Positions 8,578-16,915 of a stretch of 60,744 bases of DNA are shown here, one piece after another. Under the pieces are notes generated by a model. That model saw only the letters and a program-made list of their open reading frames with translations, had not been told where the DNA came from and ran no database searches. The position numbers and the translations under genes are program-made. Source of the stretch: Sulfurimonas sp. (GTDB lineage Bacteria; Campylobacterota; Campylobacteria; Campylobacterales; Sulfurimonadaceae); contig NZ_JADGFC010000005.1 in assembly GCF_016744025.1 (NCBI RefSeq), forward strand, positions 1 through 60,744, in the 5' to 3' direction. The number at the start of each line of letters is the position of its first letter. Within the stretch, counting starts at the first letter, position 1.

Positions 8578-10463
8578 ATTCTATTTTCCATTCGCTCAAG
8601 ACTTACCCAAAAACCTTCACCATTATTTTTATGCCCTTGCCAAACTTCAGGGATAAAGGATGCTTCTGGAGACAAATCATTGATAATAGGATATATGTTA
8701 TCAAAATCTACATTACCATCACCTATTTGAATCCCTTCTCCATCTACACCTGTGCCATCAGAAATATGATAATGAGCTGTGTATGGTGCAAGTTTTCTTG
8801 TATATTCTATATGATCCCATTCAAATTTATTACAAGCGAGATGTGAATGTGAAATATCTTGACAAATTTTTAAATTAGTTTTGTTACAAAAATCTATAAT
8901 TTCATCAGCATCTATAAAAATATTCTGGTATCTTTGCCCTCCAAAAAGCCATGGAAAAGGTGCCATATTTTCTGGCAATAATTCTATACCATCTAAATTT
9001 AATTGTTTAACGGAATCAATAAGGTTAGCATAATGTACATCTCTATCTTCAAATGGCATAATTTCATCTTTTGTGAACCCACCACAATGCACTACAATCT
9101 GAGGTATTTTTGTTCTTGGAAAATACTTTTTCATAGTTAAAGTTTTATCAATAACTCTTTGTAAGTGTGCAATTGATAGTTTTCTATACTCTTCATTTGG
9201 TGTACAAAGATCTAATAGATGATCATCTTCAAATAATTCTGGAGCATGTACAATATATTCACAAGAATATTCTTGTGTTAAAAACCTTGATAAATCTTCC
9301 TTGATATCTTTAAAACTCATATGAAATTCTACTGAATCCGGTTTAGTATTTTCCATTAAAGAATTAATATCGTGAAATCTTACGGGTAATGCCCAAGTTC
9401 TATTAAAACTATAATTCTTTTTAGCTCTTATCAATCCACCTAAATCAGATTTGAATAATGCTTTCCCTTTTTTAATATCTCTTATTGCTTTATATCCAAT
9501 TATCTTATTTAAATATTGAGGATTCAGCCCTTGCCCAGGACTTTTTATCTCAAACATATCTTTTGCAAAAGTTTCGCCCTCTTTAATATCACTTTTAGCA
9601 TAAATGCTTTTTGATAAATTTTCTCTATTAATTAGTTCACCTTGAGTAACTATTCTATCATTAGAAGTTCCTAAAGACAACTCAACTTCTCTAATCCCAT
9701 CAACTAGTTTCTTAAAATCAGCATATTCTAAACTAGCTGAATGATCTGGACCTTCCATATTTCTATCAAGTGTAAAGTGTCGTTCAATTATTTGTGCTCC
9801 CATCGCGACTGCAGCTATTGATATTGCTATTCCTCTTTCATGACCTGAGTAACCAATTGGAATACTATATTGTTCTAAACGATTTAAATATCTAAGATTG
9901 ATGTCTTTAAATGGTGCTGGATAAGTTGAATTACAATGAAGTAGTGCAAAATTAGCATCTAATTTTGTAAGAAACTCAACAGTTTCATCTATCTCGTCTT
10001 TTCTACTCATGCCTGTTGAAAGAATTAAGGGTAAGTTTTTATTAACTAAATGCTCTAATAAATCAAAATTTGTCATATCAGCAGATGCTGTTTTAAAAGC
10101 TGGCACACCAATTTTTTCAATTAAATCTGCACTTGACTTATCCCAAGGAGTACACATAAAAATTAAATTTTTACTTTTTGCATACTGCGCTATAGACTTG
10201 TATTGTTCAAAAGTTAATTCAAATTTTTCTAATAATCCCATTGTATATTGTGTTGATAAATCACTACTAGTCATATCTAGTGCATCTTGAGTATATAGCT
10301 CTTTTAAATTCCTCATTTGAAATTTAACACAATCTACACCCATTTGCGAAGCCTGATCTATCATTTTAATAGCATTCTCATAAATACCATTATGATTCAT
10401 TCCTATTTCAGCAATTATGAATACTTTATCATTTTTACCTATTTCAACATGCTCTATTATCAT
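8574..10463 (-). CDS. NeuB-type ulosonic acid synthase fused to a xylose isomerase-like TIM barrel
   Basis: A 629-residue fusion. Residues 1 to about 280 are a NeuB TIM barrel (AEIGMNHNG, CVKFQ, FMCTPWD, LLHCNSTYPAP, GYSGHERG, ERHFTLDRNMEGPDH), and about 285-345 form the SAF/antifreeze-like domain (GQGLNP). NeuB enzymes condense PEP with an aldose to give a 2-keto-3-deoxy acid. Residues from about 355 to the end form a second barrel of the AP-endonuclease-2/xylose isomerase superfamily, with likely metal ligands in IVVHCGG, IELLPENM, CQDISHSH, HYHISDG and FIPEVW. Normal NeuB proteins are about 340 residues. It overlaps both neighbours by 4 bases. The second barrel may isomerise the aldose substrate; this is inference. 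Confidence 0.88.
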   Translation of the reverse strand: MIIEHVEIGKNDKVFIIAEIGMNHNGIYENAIKMIDQASQMGVDCVKFQMRNLKELYTQDALDMTSSDLSTQYTMGLLEKFELTFEQYKSIAQYAKSKNLIFMCTPWDKSSADLIEKIGVPAFKTASADMTNFDLLEHLVNKNLPLILSTGMSRKDEIDETVEFLTKLDANFALLHCNSTYPAPFKDINLRYLNRLEQYSIPIGYSGHERGIAISIAAVAMGAQIIERHFTLDRNMEGPDHSASLEYADFKKLVDGIREVELSLGTSNDRIVTQGELINRENLSKSIYAKSDIKEGETFAKDMFEIKSPGQGLNPQYLNKIIGYKAIRDIKKGKALFKSDLGGLIRAKKNYSFNRTWALPVRFHDINSLMENTKPDSVEFHMSFKDIKEDLSRFLTQEYSCEYIVHAPELFEDDHLLDLCTPNEEYRKLSIAHLQRVIDKTLTMKKYFPRTKIPQIVVHCGGFTKDEIMPFEDRDVHYANLIDSVKQLNLDGIELLPENMAPFPWLFGGQRYQNIFIDADEIIDFCNKTNLKICQDISHSHLACNKFEWDHIEYTRKLAPYTAHYHISDGTGVDGEGIQIGDGNVDFDNIYPIINDLSPEASFIPEVWQGHKNNGEGFWVSLERMENRI

Positions 10464-11821
10464 ATTTTTTCCTTAGTAATCCAACTTCTTAACCCTATAT
10501 TATCAAAGGTAAACGATTCTATACTTAAACCTCTTTCTCTAATAGCGTTCATTAATTTAATTTTATAAAATGTGGGTACATAAAATAAAAAATACCCACC
10601 ACCGCCTGCACCTAAGAGTTTTCCACCTAATGCACCATTTTCTAAAGCAAATTCATAAATATCATCTAAAAAAGGTGTTGTTATTTTATCTGAAAAATGT
10701 TTTTTTGTTTCCCATGCTTTATGTAATAATTCACCAAAATTATCAAGTTGACCTTTCAATAGTTTCGATTTCATCTCATAAGCTATATTCTTTGATATTT
10801 GAGCAAATTCTTTTTGCTCACTCTTCTTCATATTATCTTTTTGATTATCATGAATATCACCTGAATTATGGTTTAATCCTGTATAACATAGGACAAGTGA
10901 GTCTTCAAGTTCGTTAAGTATATCATCAGATATTCTTAATGGATTAACTATATTTTCATGGTTTTTAAATTCCATAAAACTAAATCCACCAAAAACAGTA
11001 GCATACTGATCTTGCCAACCACCCGATAATCCAAGTTCTACTCTTTCTGCATGAAATGCCAATTCAGCTATCTCATAATCATTAAATTTATTTTCTCTAA
11101 AATTATTAAACGTACCAATTATTGCTGAAAGTAAAACAGCAGAACCACCTAGTCCTGAACCAGGGGGGACATCACTATATGTATATAATTCAAACCCAAA
11201 ATCTGGATTTAAAAGTTTAATTACAGATTTAATCAAATCAAGTTTCCCATTGAAATTAACTTCTGTTATATCGGTACATTCTACTTTTATATTTAAATCA
11301 TTGGAAAATATTTTAATTATATTATCATCTCTTTTTTCTAATACTGCATGAGCAAATTTATTTATTGTTGTATTTAAAACAACACCATCTTCCTCTGTAA
11401 AGTAAGTAGTTAAATCTGTTCCACCTCCAGCAAAACTAATTCTTACTGGAGATTTGGCTTTTGAAATTATTTTTTCTTTTTCATTCCAATTAATATTTTT
11501 TTGAGATGTAACTGATATGAATTTATGATTATTATCTAAAATTGGTATTGCTTTAATTCTAGTATCTAGTAGCTTTAATATATTTTCTTTTGTTCCATTA
11601 TCTTGAAATAAAAATACAAAGTTTCGATTTATACACTTAACTATTGGTAATTCAAAATTTTTGTTTTCTAACAAAAATCGTCTAATATCTCCATCTGTTG
11701 CACAGCCAACAACCTTGTTTTTATCTTCTATAAAAATAACACCTAAGTGGTTATTATCTATTTTAATTAATGCACATTCTATTGTATCATTTATGTTTAT
11801 TAAATATTTATCTTTCTCCAT
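10460..11821 (-). CDS. hddA: D-glycero-alpha-D-manno-heptose 7-phosphate kinase with N-terminal CBS pair
   Basis: A 453-residue protein. Residues from about 120 onwards match HddA, a GHMP kinase: KSPVRISFAGGGTDL at the N-terminal end, PPGSGLGGSA as the ATP loop and KLLGAGGGGY near the C-terminus. It makes heptose 1,7-bisphosphate. Residues 1 to about 118 look like a CBS-domain pair (GVIFIEDKNKVVGCATDGDIRR, then a second repeat with AIPILD), which ordinary HddA proteins of about 340 residues lack. CBS pairs usually sense adenine nucleotides or similar ligands. The gene overlaps hddC by 14 bases and the NeuB fusion by 4. Kinase function is well supported; regulation through CBS is inference. 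Confidence 0.88.
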   Translation of the reverse strand: MEKDKYLININDTIECALIKIDNNHLGVIFIEDKNKVVGCATDGDIRRFLLENKNFELPIVKCINRNFVFLFQDNGTKENILKLLDTRIKAIPILDNNHKFISVTSQKNINWNEKEKIISKAKSPVRISFAGGGTDLTTYFTEEDGVVLNTTINKFAHAVLEKRDDNIIKIFSNDLNIKVECTDITEVNFNGKLDLIKSVIKLLNPDFGFELYTYSDVPPGSGLGGSAVLLSAIIGTFNNFRENKFNDYEIAELAFHAERVELGLSGGWQDQYATVFGGFSFMEFKNHENIVNPLRISDDILNELEDSLVLCYTGLNHNSGDIHDNQKDNMKKSEQKEFAQISKNIAYEMKSKLLKGQLDNFGELLHKAWETKKHFSDKITTPFLDDIYEFALENGALGGKLLGAGGGGYFLFYVPTFYKIKLMNAIRERGLSIESFTFDNIGLRSWITKEKI

Positions 11822-12521
11822 TATTCAAATCCTTGATATATTTTATCATCTTATCATAATCTTCAGGAATTCCTATATCTATAAATATATCATGATATCT
11901 AAATAAATCTATTTTTTTATTTAAAAGATATTCTTTAAACTTATCTTCTATTGCAAATATTTCTTCTTTAATTTTAGTGAAAAATTCTAAATTATTAAAA
12001 TAATAACATCCAGCATTAATATAAGAATTATTTATTCCAACCTTTTTTTCATTAAAGTTTGTGATAAAATTATTTTCTATTATTAAAGTTCCATATCTAT
12101 CACAATTATTTTGTAATGAGCCTAAGATAGATATTTTATTTTTAGAATTTTTAACCATACTATTTAAGTCTGGTGCTATATATGTATCGCCATTAAATAC
12201 AAGTATAGATTCAGATTCTATAAGTTGTAATTGATTTATTGCATTCTTAATACTTCCACCCGTTCCAAGTGGTTTTTTTTCCTTTAATACTATAATAGAT
12301 TTATCACTTCGAAAATAATCTTCAATAATTTCAGATAGATAATGTGTAAGTAAGTATATTCTACTACTTGGAAAATATTTTCTAATTTCTTTAATTTGAT
12401 ATTCTAAAAATGGAATATTGAGGATAGGAGCCATTGGCTTTGGTACATCATTTACAACACTCCGGAGTCTTGTTCCAAAACCACCTGCAAGAATAAATAT
12501 ATTAATATTATTTTTATCCAA
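11808..12521 (-). CDS. hddC: D-glycero-alpha-D-manno-heptose 1-phosphate guanylyltransferase
   Basis: A 237-residue nucleotidyltransferase. ILAGGFGTRLRSVV and DVPKPMAPILNIPFLEYQ match HddC, and KPLGTGGSI, VFNGDT and FIDIGIPEDY are standard for the sugar-1-phosphate nucleotidyltransferase fold. HddC couples heptose 1-phosphate to GTP, giving GDP-heptose in the cytoplasm. Its neighbours HddA and GmhB supply exactly the preceding steps, which strengthens the call. It overlaps gmhB by 8 bases and hddA by 14. A different nucleotide (CTP, ATP) cannot be excluded from sequence. Confidence 0.87.
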   Translation of the reverse strand: MDKNNINIFILAGGFGTRLRSVVNDVPKPMAPILNIPFLEYQIKEIRKYFPSSRIYLLTHYLSEIIEDYFRSDKSIIVLKEKKPLGTGGSIKNAINQLQLIESESILVFNGDTYIAPDLNSMVKNSKNKISILGSLQNNCDRYGTLIIENNFITNFNEKKVGINNSYINAGCYYFNNLEFFTKIKEEIFAIEDKFKEYLLNKKIDLFRYHDIFIDIGIPEDYDKMIKYIKDLNNGER

Positions 12522-13038
12522 AAATACCCTTTAGTTCAATTAAATTATTTAATATTCTAATATTAAATTTATTTTTATCTATTTTATGCCCTGTAGATAT
12601 CAAATAACTATTCCCTATTTTAGCATTTATACCTGCCTCAACATCAGTATTCTTATCACCAACTAGTATTGATTTATCTAAATCAATATTAAACTTCTTT
12701 TTAGCATCTAATATCATTTTAGGTCTTGGCTTACGACATTCACAAATAATATCATATTCTGGATGATGAGGGCAACAATAAACTTCACTTATTATAATAC
12801 TTTCTCTCGCAAATTTTTCTATCATCCACTTATTTAATATATAAAAATCTTTTTCTGTGTATTTACCTCTAGCTATTCCTGCTTGATTTGTTATTACAAT
12901 TATTATATAACCAATTTTTTGAAAATATCTGCAAGTTTCAAATACACCATCAATAAACTCAAACTCATCTATTTTATATAAATAATTTTTCTCTTTATTG
13001 ATCACGCCATCTCTATCTAAAAACAGTGCCTTTTTCAT
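12514..13038 (-). CDS. gmhB: Heptose 1,7-bisphosphate 7-phosphatase
   Basis: A 174-residue HAD-superfamily phosphatase. FLDRDGVIN carries the nucleophile and acid/base Asp pair, [11 protein letters not shown] is motif II, and [13 protein letters not shown] is the C-terminal Asp motif. The zinc-binding insert (CCPHHPEYD then CECRKPRP) is diagnostic of GmhB-type enzymes. It removes the 7-phosphate of heptose 1,7-bisphosphate. It lies between fcl (4-base overlap) and hddC (8-base overlap). Histidinol-phosphatase is a related alternative, but the context makes GmhB far more likely. Confidence 0.9.
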   Translation of the reverse strand: MKKALFLDRDGVINKEKNYLYKIDEFEFIDGVFETCRYFQKIGYIIIVITNQAGIARGKYTEKDFYILNKWMIEKFARESIIISEVYCCPHHPEYDIICECRKPRPKMILDAKKKFNIDLDKSILVGDKNTDVEAGINAKIGNSYLISTGHKIDKNKFNIRILNNLIELKGIFG

Positions 13039-13991
13039 AAATTATTGTTATACCATTTATACATCATTTTAATCCCATCTTCAAGCTCAACCTTATGTTT
13101 CCAACCAAGAGAGTGAAGTTTCGAGGGGTCTGTTAGTTTTATCATCGTGCCATCAGGTTTAGTATCGTTGAAGTATAGTTCACCTTTAAACCCAACTATT
13201 TTTTTAATAGTAAGAGCTAATTCTTTGATGGAAATGTCTACCCCTGTACCAATGTTGATATGTGTATTTCTTATCTCTTTATCATCGTATGTATCTTTTG
13301 CATCTCTACTTTCAAGTAAGAACACACAAGCATCTGCCATATCTTCTGAGTAAAGGAATTCACGTCTTGGTTTACCGCTTCCCCAGATTTCTACTTGAGC
13401 AGTTTTGTTTAGTTTTGCTTCGTGCATCTTTCTAAGTAATGCTGGTAATACATGAGAAGTTTCTAAGTCAAAGTTATCGTTTGGTCCGTATAAATTCGTA
13501 GGCATTACAGATATGAAGTTAGTTCCATATTGTATGTTGTAAGACTCACACATTTTTATACCTGCTATTTTAGATATAGCATATGGTTCATTTGTGTATT
13601 CTAGTTCTGATGTTAGCAGGGAGTCTTCTTTCATAGGTTGTAGTGCATTTTTTGGATAGATGCAAGTACTTCCTAGGAAAAGTAGTTTTGTGACTCCATG
13701 AACATAGCTTTGGTGAATAACATTGTTCTGAATTTGTAAGTTTTCATATATGAAGTCTGCTCTGTAAGTGTTGTTTGCAACTATTCCACCTACTTTCGCA
13801 GCCGCTAGTATGACATACTCCGGTTTTTCATTTTCAAAGAAGTCTGCTACTGCTTGCTGGTTTAATAAGTCTAGTTCTTTATGAGTTCTATAAACTAGAT
13901 TTGTGTAGCTTTTGCTTTGTAAGTTTTTTACAATAGCAGAGCCTACTAAACCTCTGTGTCCTGCTATATATATTTTACTAGTTTTATTCAT
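13035..13991 (-). CDS. fcl: GDP-L-fucose synthase-type epimerase/reductase
   Basis: A 318-residue extended SDR matching Fcl/Wca[13 protein letters not shown] for NADP binding, [29 protein letters not shown] with the Tyr/Lys pair, [10 protein letters not shown] and [15 protein letters not shown]. It would convert GDP-4-keto-6-deoxymannose to GDP-L-fucose using NADPH. The start shares one base with the gmd stop, so the two are coupled. Because GDP-heptose genes follow directly, it could also act on a GDP-4-keto-6-deoxyheptose, as related enzymes do in Campylobacter capsules. Fucose-type chemistry is the default call. Confidence 0.92.
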   Translation of the reverse strand: MNKTSKIYIAGHRGLVGSAIVKNLQSKSYTNLVYRTHKELDLLNQQAVADFFENEKPEYVILAAAKVGGIVANNTYRADFIYENLQIQNNVIHQSYVHGVTKLLFLGSTCIYPKNALQPMKEDSLLTSELEYTNEPYAISKIAGIKMCESYNIQYGTNFISVMPTNLYGPNDNFDLETSHVLPALLRKMHEAKLNKTAQVEIWGSGKPRREFLYSEDMADACVFLLESRDAKDTYDDKEIRNTHINIGTGVDISIKELALTIKKIVGFKGELYFNDTKPDGTMIKLTDPSKLHSLGWKHKVELEDGIKMMYKWYNNNL

Positions 13992-15112
13992 TATTCGAAA
14001 TAGCTCAAAGTCTTATATCCACCATCTTGAAGGTAAACATCTTTTGTCATAAGCTTTAGGTCTGATTTCATCATATCGTTTACTAGTTGTTCTAGTTTAT
14101 ACTCTCTACTCCAGCCTAGTTTGGTTTCTGCCTTAGTTGGATCACCAAGAAGTAAATCAACTTCTGTTGGTCTAAAGTATTTAGGATCAACACAAACTAC
14201 TTCTTTTCCTATTTCTACTTGGTACTGATGGTTTGAACAAGATACTACGTAAGCTTTTTCATCTACGCCTACACCTTTAAACTCTAACTCTATACCTGCA
14301 CAAGCGAAACTCATTTTTACAAAGTCTCTTACAGTTGTAGTTTGTCCAGTAGCTATAACCCAGTCTTCTGCTTTGTCAGCTTGAAGTATCATCCACATCA
14401 TACGAACATAGTCTTTAGCATGTCCCCAGTCACGTTTAGCGTCAAGGTTTCCAAGGTAAAGTTTATCTTGAAGCCCTAGTGCTATTTTAGAAGCTGCTCT
14501 TGTGATTTTTCTAGTTACAAATGTCTCACCTCTAACTGGTGACTCATGATTGAAAAGGATTCCATTACATGCAAACATTCCATAAGCTTCTCTATAGTTT
14601 ATAGTTATCCAATATGCGTACATTTTAGCAACAGCATATGGACTTCTTGGGTAAAAAGGTGTTGTTTCACTTTGAGGTGTTTCTTGCACCTTTCCGTATA
14701 ACTCAGATGTAGATGCTTGGTATATTTTTGTTTTTTTACTTAGACCTAAAAGCTTTACAGCTTCAAGTATTCTAAGTGTTCCTGTACCATCTGCATTTGC
14801 AACATACTCCGGTGTTTCAAAAGATACTGCTACATGGCTCATAGCTGCAAGATTATAAATTTCATCAGGTTGAGTTTCTTGGATAATACGAGTAATGTTC
14901 ATACTATCTGTCATATCACCATAGTGCAGAATAAGGTTTCTGTTCTCTACATGTGGATCTTGGTATAAATGATCAATTCTGTCAGTATTAAACATAGAAC
15001 TTCTTCTTTTCATACCGTGAACTATGTAACCCTTTTTTAGTAAAAATTCAGCTAAATAGCTTCCATCTTGACCTGTTATACCTGTTATTAATGCTACTTT
15101 TTTATCAGTCAT
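13991..15112 (-). CDS. gmd: GDP-mannose 4,6-dehydratase
   Basis: A 373-residue extended SDR that follows Gmd along its whole length: [16 protein letters not shown] for NADP binding, the [15 protein letters not shown] arginine-rich loop, [14 protein letters not shown] with the catalytic Ser/Thr-Glu, [10 protein letters not shown] and [16 protein letters not shown]. It dehydrates GDP-mannose to GDP-4-keto-6-deoxymannose. It starts directly after the manC stop with no gap and overlaps fcl by one base. It could instead, or also, process GDP-heptose made by the downstream hdd genes. Confidence 0.95.
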   Translation of the reverse strand: MTDKKVALITGITGQDGSYLAEFLLKKGYIVHGMKRRSSMFNTDRIDHLYQDPHVENRNLILHYGDMTDSMNITRIIQETQPDEIYNLAAMSHVAVSFETPEYVANADGTGTLRILEAVKLLGLSKKTKIYQASTSELYGKVQETPQSETTPFYPRSPYAVAKMYAYWITINYREAYGMFACNGILFNHESPVRGETFVTRKITRAASKIALGLQDKLYLGNLDAKRDWGHAKDYVRMMWMILQADKAEDWVIATGQTTTVRDFVKMSFACAGIELEFKGVGVDEKAYVVSCSNHQYQVEIGKEVVCVDPKYFRPTEVDLLLGDPTKAETKLGWSREYKLEQLVNDMMKSDLKLMTKDVYLQDGGYKTLSYFE

Positions 15113-16489
15113 TTATATAATATCCCTTTTATAATCATCTTCAATTCTTAATATATCATCTTCGCCAGTATATTCACCAACTTGTGCTTCAATAATAACT
15201 AATAGTTCATTAGTATCATTTAATAGTCTATGAATATCACCTGCCTTAATGTATGTAGATTCATTCTGATTTAGTATGAATGTATTATCATTTACACTAA
15301 CAGTTGCTACACCACTTACTACAATCCAATGTTCATTCCTATGTTTATGACTTTGTAAAGATAGCCTTTTTTTAGATTTAACTTCTATGCGTTTTATCTT
15401 ATAGCCTTGACTGTCTTCAAGAACTGTGTAGTTTCCCCATGGTCTATGACCAGTTAAGTGAATATTATGAAGTTCTGAACCCATCTCTTTTAGTTTTTGT
15501 ACAACTTTTTTTACTTTTTGAGAAGAACCTTTTTTAGAGATCAAGAGTGCATCGCCAGTGTCTACAATGATAGTATCTTCTATATCTATAGTTGCAATTT
15601 TTCTATCGCTTCCATAGACTAGGTTGTTTTTAGAGTCTATGCTTATAAGGTTTTCATTTTTAGTATTGCCATTTTCATCTTTAGGAAGTTCATCGTAAAG
15701 AGCATCAAAACTACCAACATCTGACCAGTCTATATCCGAAGCTATTACTTTTACTTTTGAAGATTTTTCCATTACTGCATAATCTATGGAGTCTTCTGGT
15801 ATTTTCAGCATATCTTCGTGTTTAATTCTAACTATATTTTCTTTATTTGCATTCTTAAATGCTTTTTCACATTCTACATAAATTTCTGGAGAATATTTCT
15901 GAAGCTCTTCTAAAAACGCCCCTGCTTTAAAACAAAACATGCCACTGTTCCAGTAATAGTTTCCAGCTTGAAAATACTCAGTAGCCTTGTCAAAGTCTGG
16001 CTTTTCATGAAAAGCTATCACATTAAATTCATCAGCTTCAATATACCCAAAACCAGTCTCAGCAAATGATGGAGTTATTCCAAATGTTACAAGATTATCT
16101 TCTTGTGCTAACTTCTTAGCTTGAATTAAAACTTTTTTATATTCTAATTCATCTTTTATAAGATGGTCAGATGGTGTAACTAATACTATTTCATCAGGGT
16201 TAAGAGTCATACAAGCCAAAGCAATGGCTGGTGCTGTATTTCTCCCTATGGGTTCTAAAAGATATCTATTATTAGTTTTATTTATCTCTTCAAGTTGATC
16301 AAGTGCTAAAAAATATTGCTCAGTATTTGAAACTATAAATTGACTATCACAAACCTTAGAATTTCTTTCTACCGTTAACTGGAATAATGACTTTTCTTCA
16401 AATAATTTTACAAACTGTTTTGGCATAAGAGTTCTGCTTATTGGCCATAGTCTTGTACCATTACCACCACATAAGATTATATTCGTCAT
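15113..16489 (-). CDS. manC: Mannose-1-phosphate guanylyltransferase / mannose-6-phosphate isomerase
   Basis: A 458-residue bifunctional type II ManC. The N-terminal two thirds carry ILCGGNGTRLWPISR, MPKQF, EPIGRNTAPAIAL, VTPSDH, FHEKPDF and YYWNSGMF of the guanylyltransferase. The last 110 residues are a cupin (HRPWGNY, QSHKHRNEHWIVVSG) for the isomerase. It converts fructose 6-phosphate-derived mannose phosphates to GDP-mannose, with phosphomannomutase encoded elsewhere. It is the first gene of the long sugar operon. A Shine-Dalgarno AGGA lies 9 bases before the ATG, and a TATAAT-type -10 sits about 35 bases upstream. Confidence 0.95.
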   Translation of the reverse strand: MTNIILCGGNGTRLWPISRTLMPKQFVKLFEEKSLFQLTVERNSKVCDSQFIVSNTEQYFLALDQLEEINKTNNRYLLEPIGRNTAPAIALACMTLNPDEIVLVTPSDHLIKDELEYKKVLIQAKKLAQEDNLVTFGITPSFAETGFGYIEADEFNVIAFHEKPDFDKATEYFQAGNYYWNSGMFCFKAGAFLEELQKYSPEIYVECEKAFKNANKENIVRIKHEDMLKIPEDSIDYAVMEKSSKVKVIASDIDWSDVGSFDALYDELPKDENGNTKNENLISIDSKNNLVYGSDRKIATIDIEDTIIVDTGDALLISKKGSSQKVKKVVQKLKEMGSELHNIHLTGHRPWGNYTVLEDSQGYKIKRIEVKSKKRLSLQSHKHRNEHWIVVSGVATVSVNDNTFILNQNESTYIKAGDIHRLLNDTNELLVIIEAQVGEYTGEDDILRIEDDYKRDII

Positions 16490-16521
16490 TAACTTATTCC
16501 TGACTTTTTTGTTTTAATAGA

Positions 16522-16527
16522 ATTATA
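16522..16527 (-). promoter_or_regulatory. Probable sigma-70 -10 box for the surface-sugar operon
   Basis: On the minus strand the sequence GATATAATTC holds a perfect TATAAT. It lies about 33 bases upstream of the manC ATG, leaving a leader of roughly 25 bases that includes the Shine-Dalgarno AGGA. No consensus -35 is evident, which is normal in Campylobacterota, where an AT-rich upstream region replaces it. All genes down to the left edge are spaced for transcription from here. Confidence 0.5.
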
Positions 16528-16608
16528 TCTTAACTTTCTTTTTGTATATTAAAATATGTAGGGGAATAATTTAAGTAAACTATATAAATACAACAAATGT
16601 TATGTCTT

Positions 16609-16857
16609 TTATTTTTTACAAGGACTTACTAATAAGTTACTCATATTTTTTTCAACTGTTTTACTACCAATACCTTTAACATTTACAAGTTCTTTGATAT
16701 TTTTAAAACAATTTGCTTTTCTATAAGAGATAATTGCTTCTGCTTTTGTAACACCAATACCATTTAAACCTGTTAACTCTTTTTTAGAAGCCGTGTTAAT
16801 ATCAACAGCACCAAATAACACACTAAGACCTAAAAGCATAACTACAAAAAATTTCAT
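16609..16857 (-). CDS. comEA: ComEA-like helix-hairpin-helix DNA-binding protein (secreted)
   Basis: An 82-residue protein with an N-terminal signal peptide (MKFFVVMLLGLSVLFGA) followed by VDINTASKKEL and two helix-hairpin-helix motifs (LTGLNGIGVTKAEAI and VKGIGSKTV). That is the minimal ComEA module, which binds incoming DNA in the periplasm during natural transformation. Two cysteines (CFKN and the C-terminal CKK) could form a disulfide. A clear AAGGA ribosome site precedes the ATG. The secreted DNA ligase two genes upstream fits the same compartment. Confidence 0.85.
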   Translation of the reverse strand: MKFFVVMLLGLSVLFGAVDINTASKKELTGLNGIGVTKAEAIISYRKANCFKNIKELVNVKGIGSKTVEKNMSNLLVSPCKK

Positions 16858-16915
16858 TGTATATCCTTAAAATTTATTTATAACAGTATATAATAAAACC
16901 CAGAAAATAACAAAT

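Noticed and set aside
1332-10463. Standard pseudaminic or legionaminic acid locus
   Set aside because: NeuB- and NeuA-type genes are present, but the dehydratase, DegT aminotransferase, acetyltransferase and UDP-sugar hydrolase expected for those pathways are not in the window.
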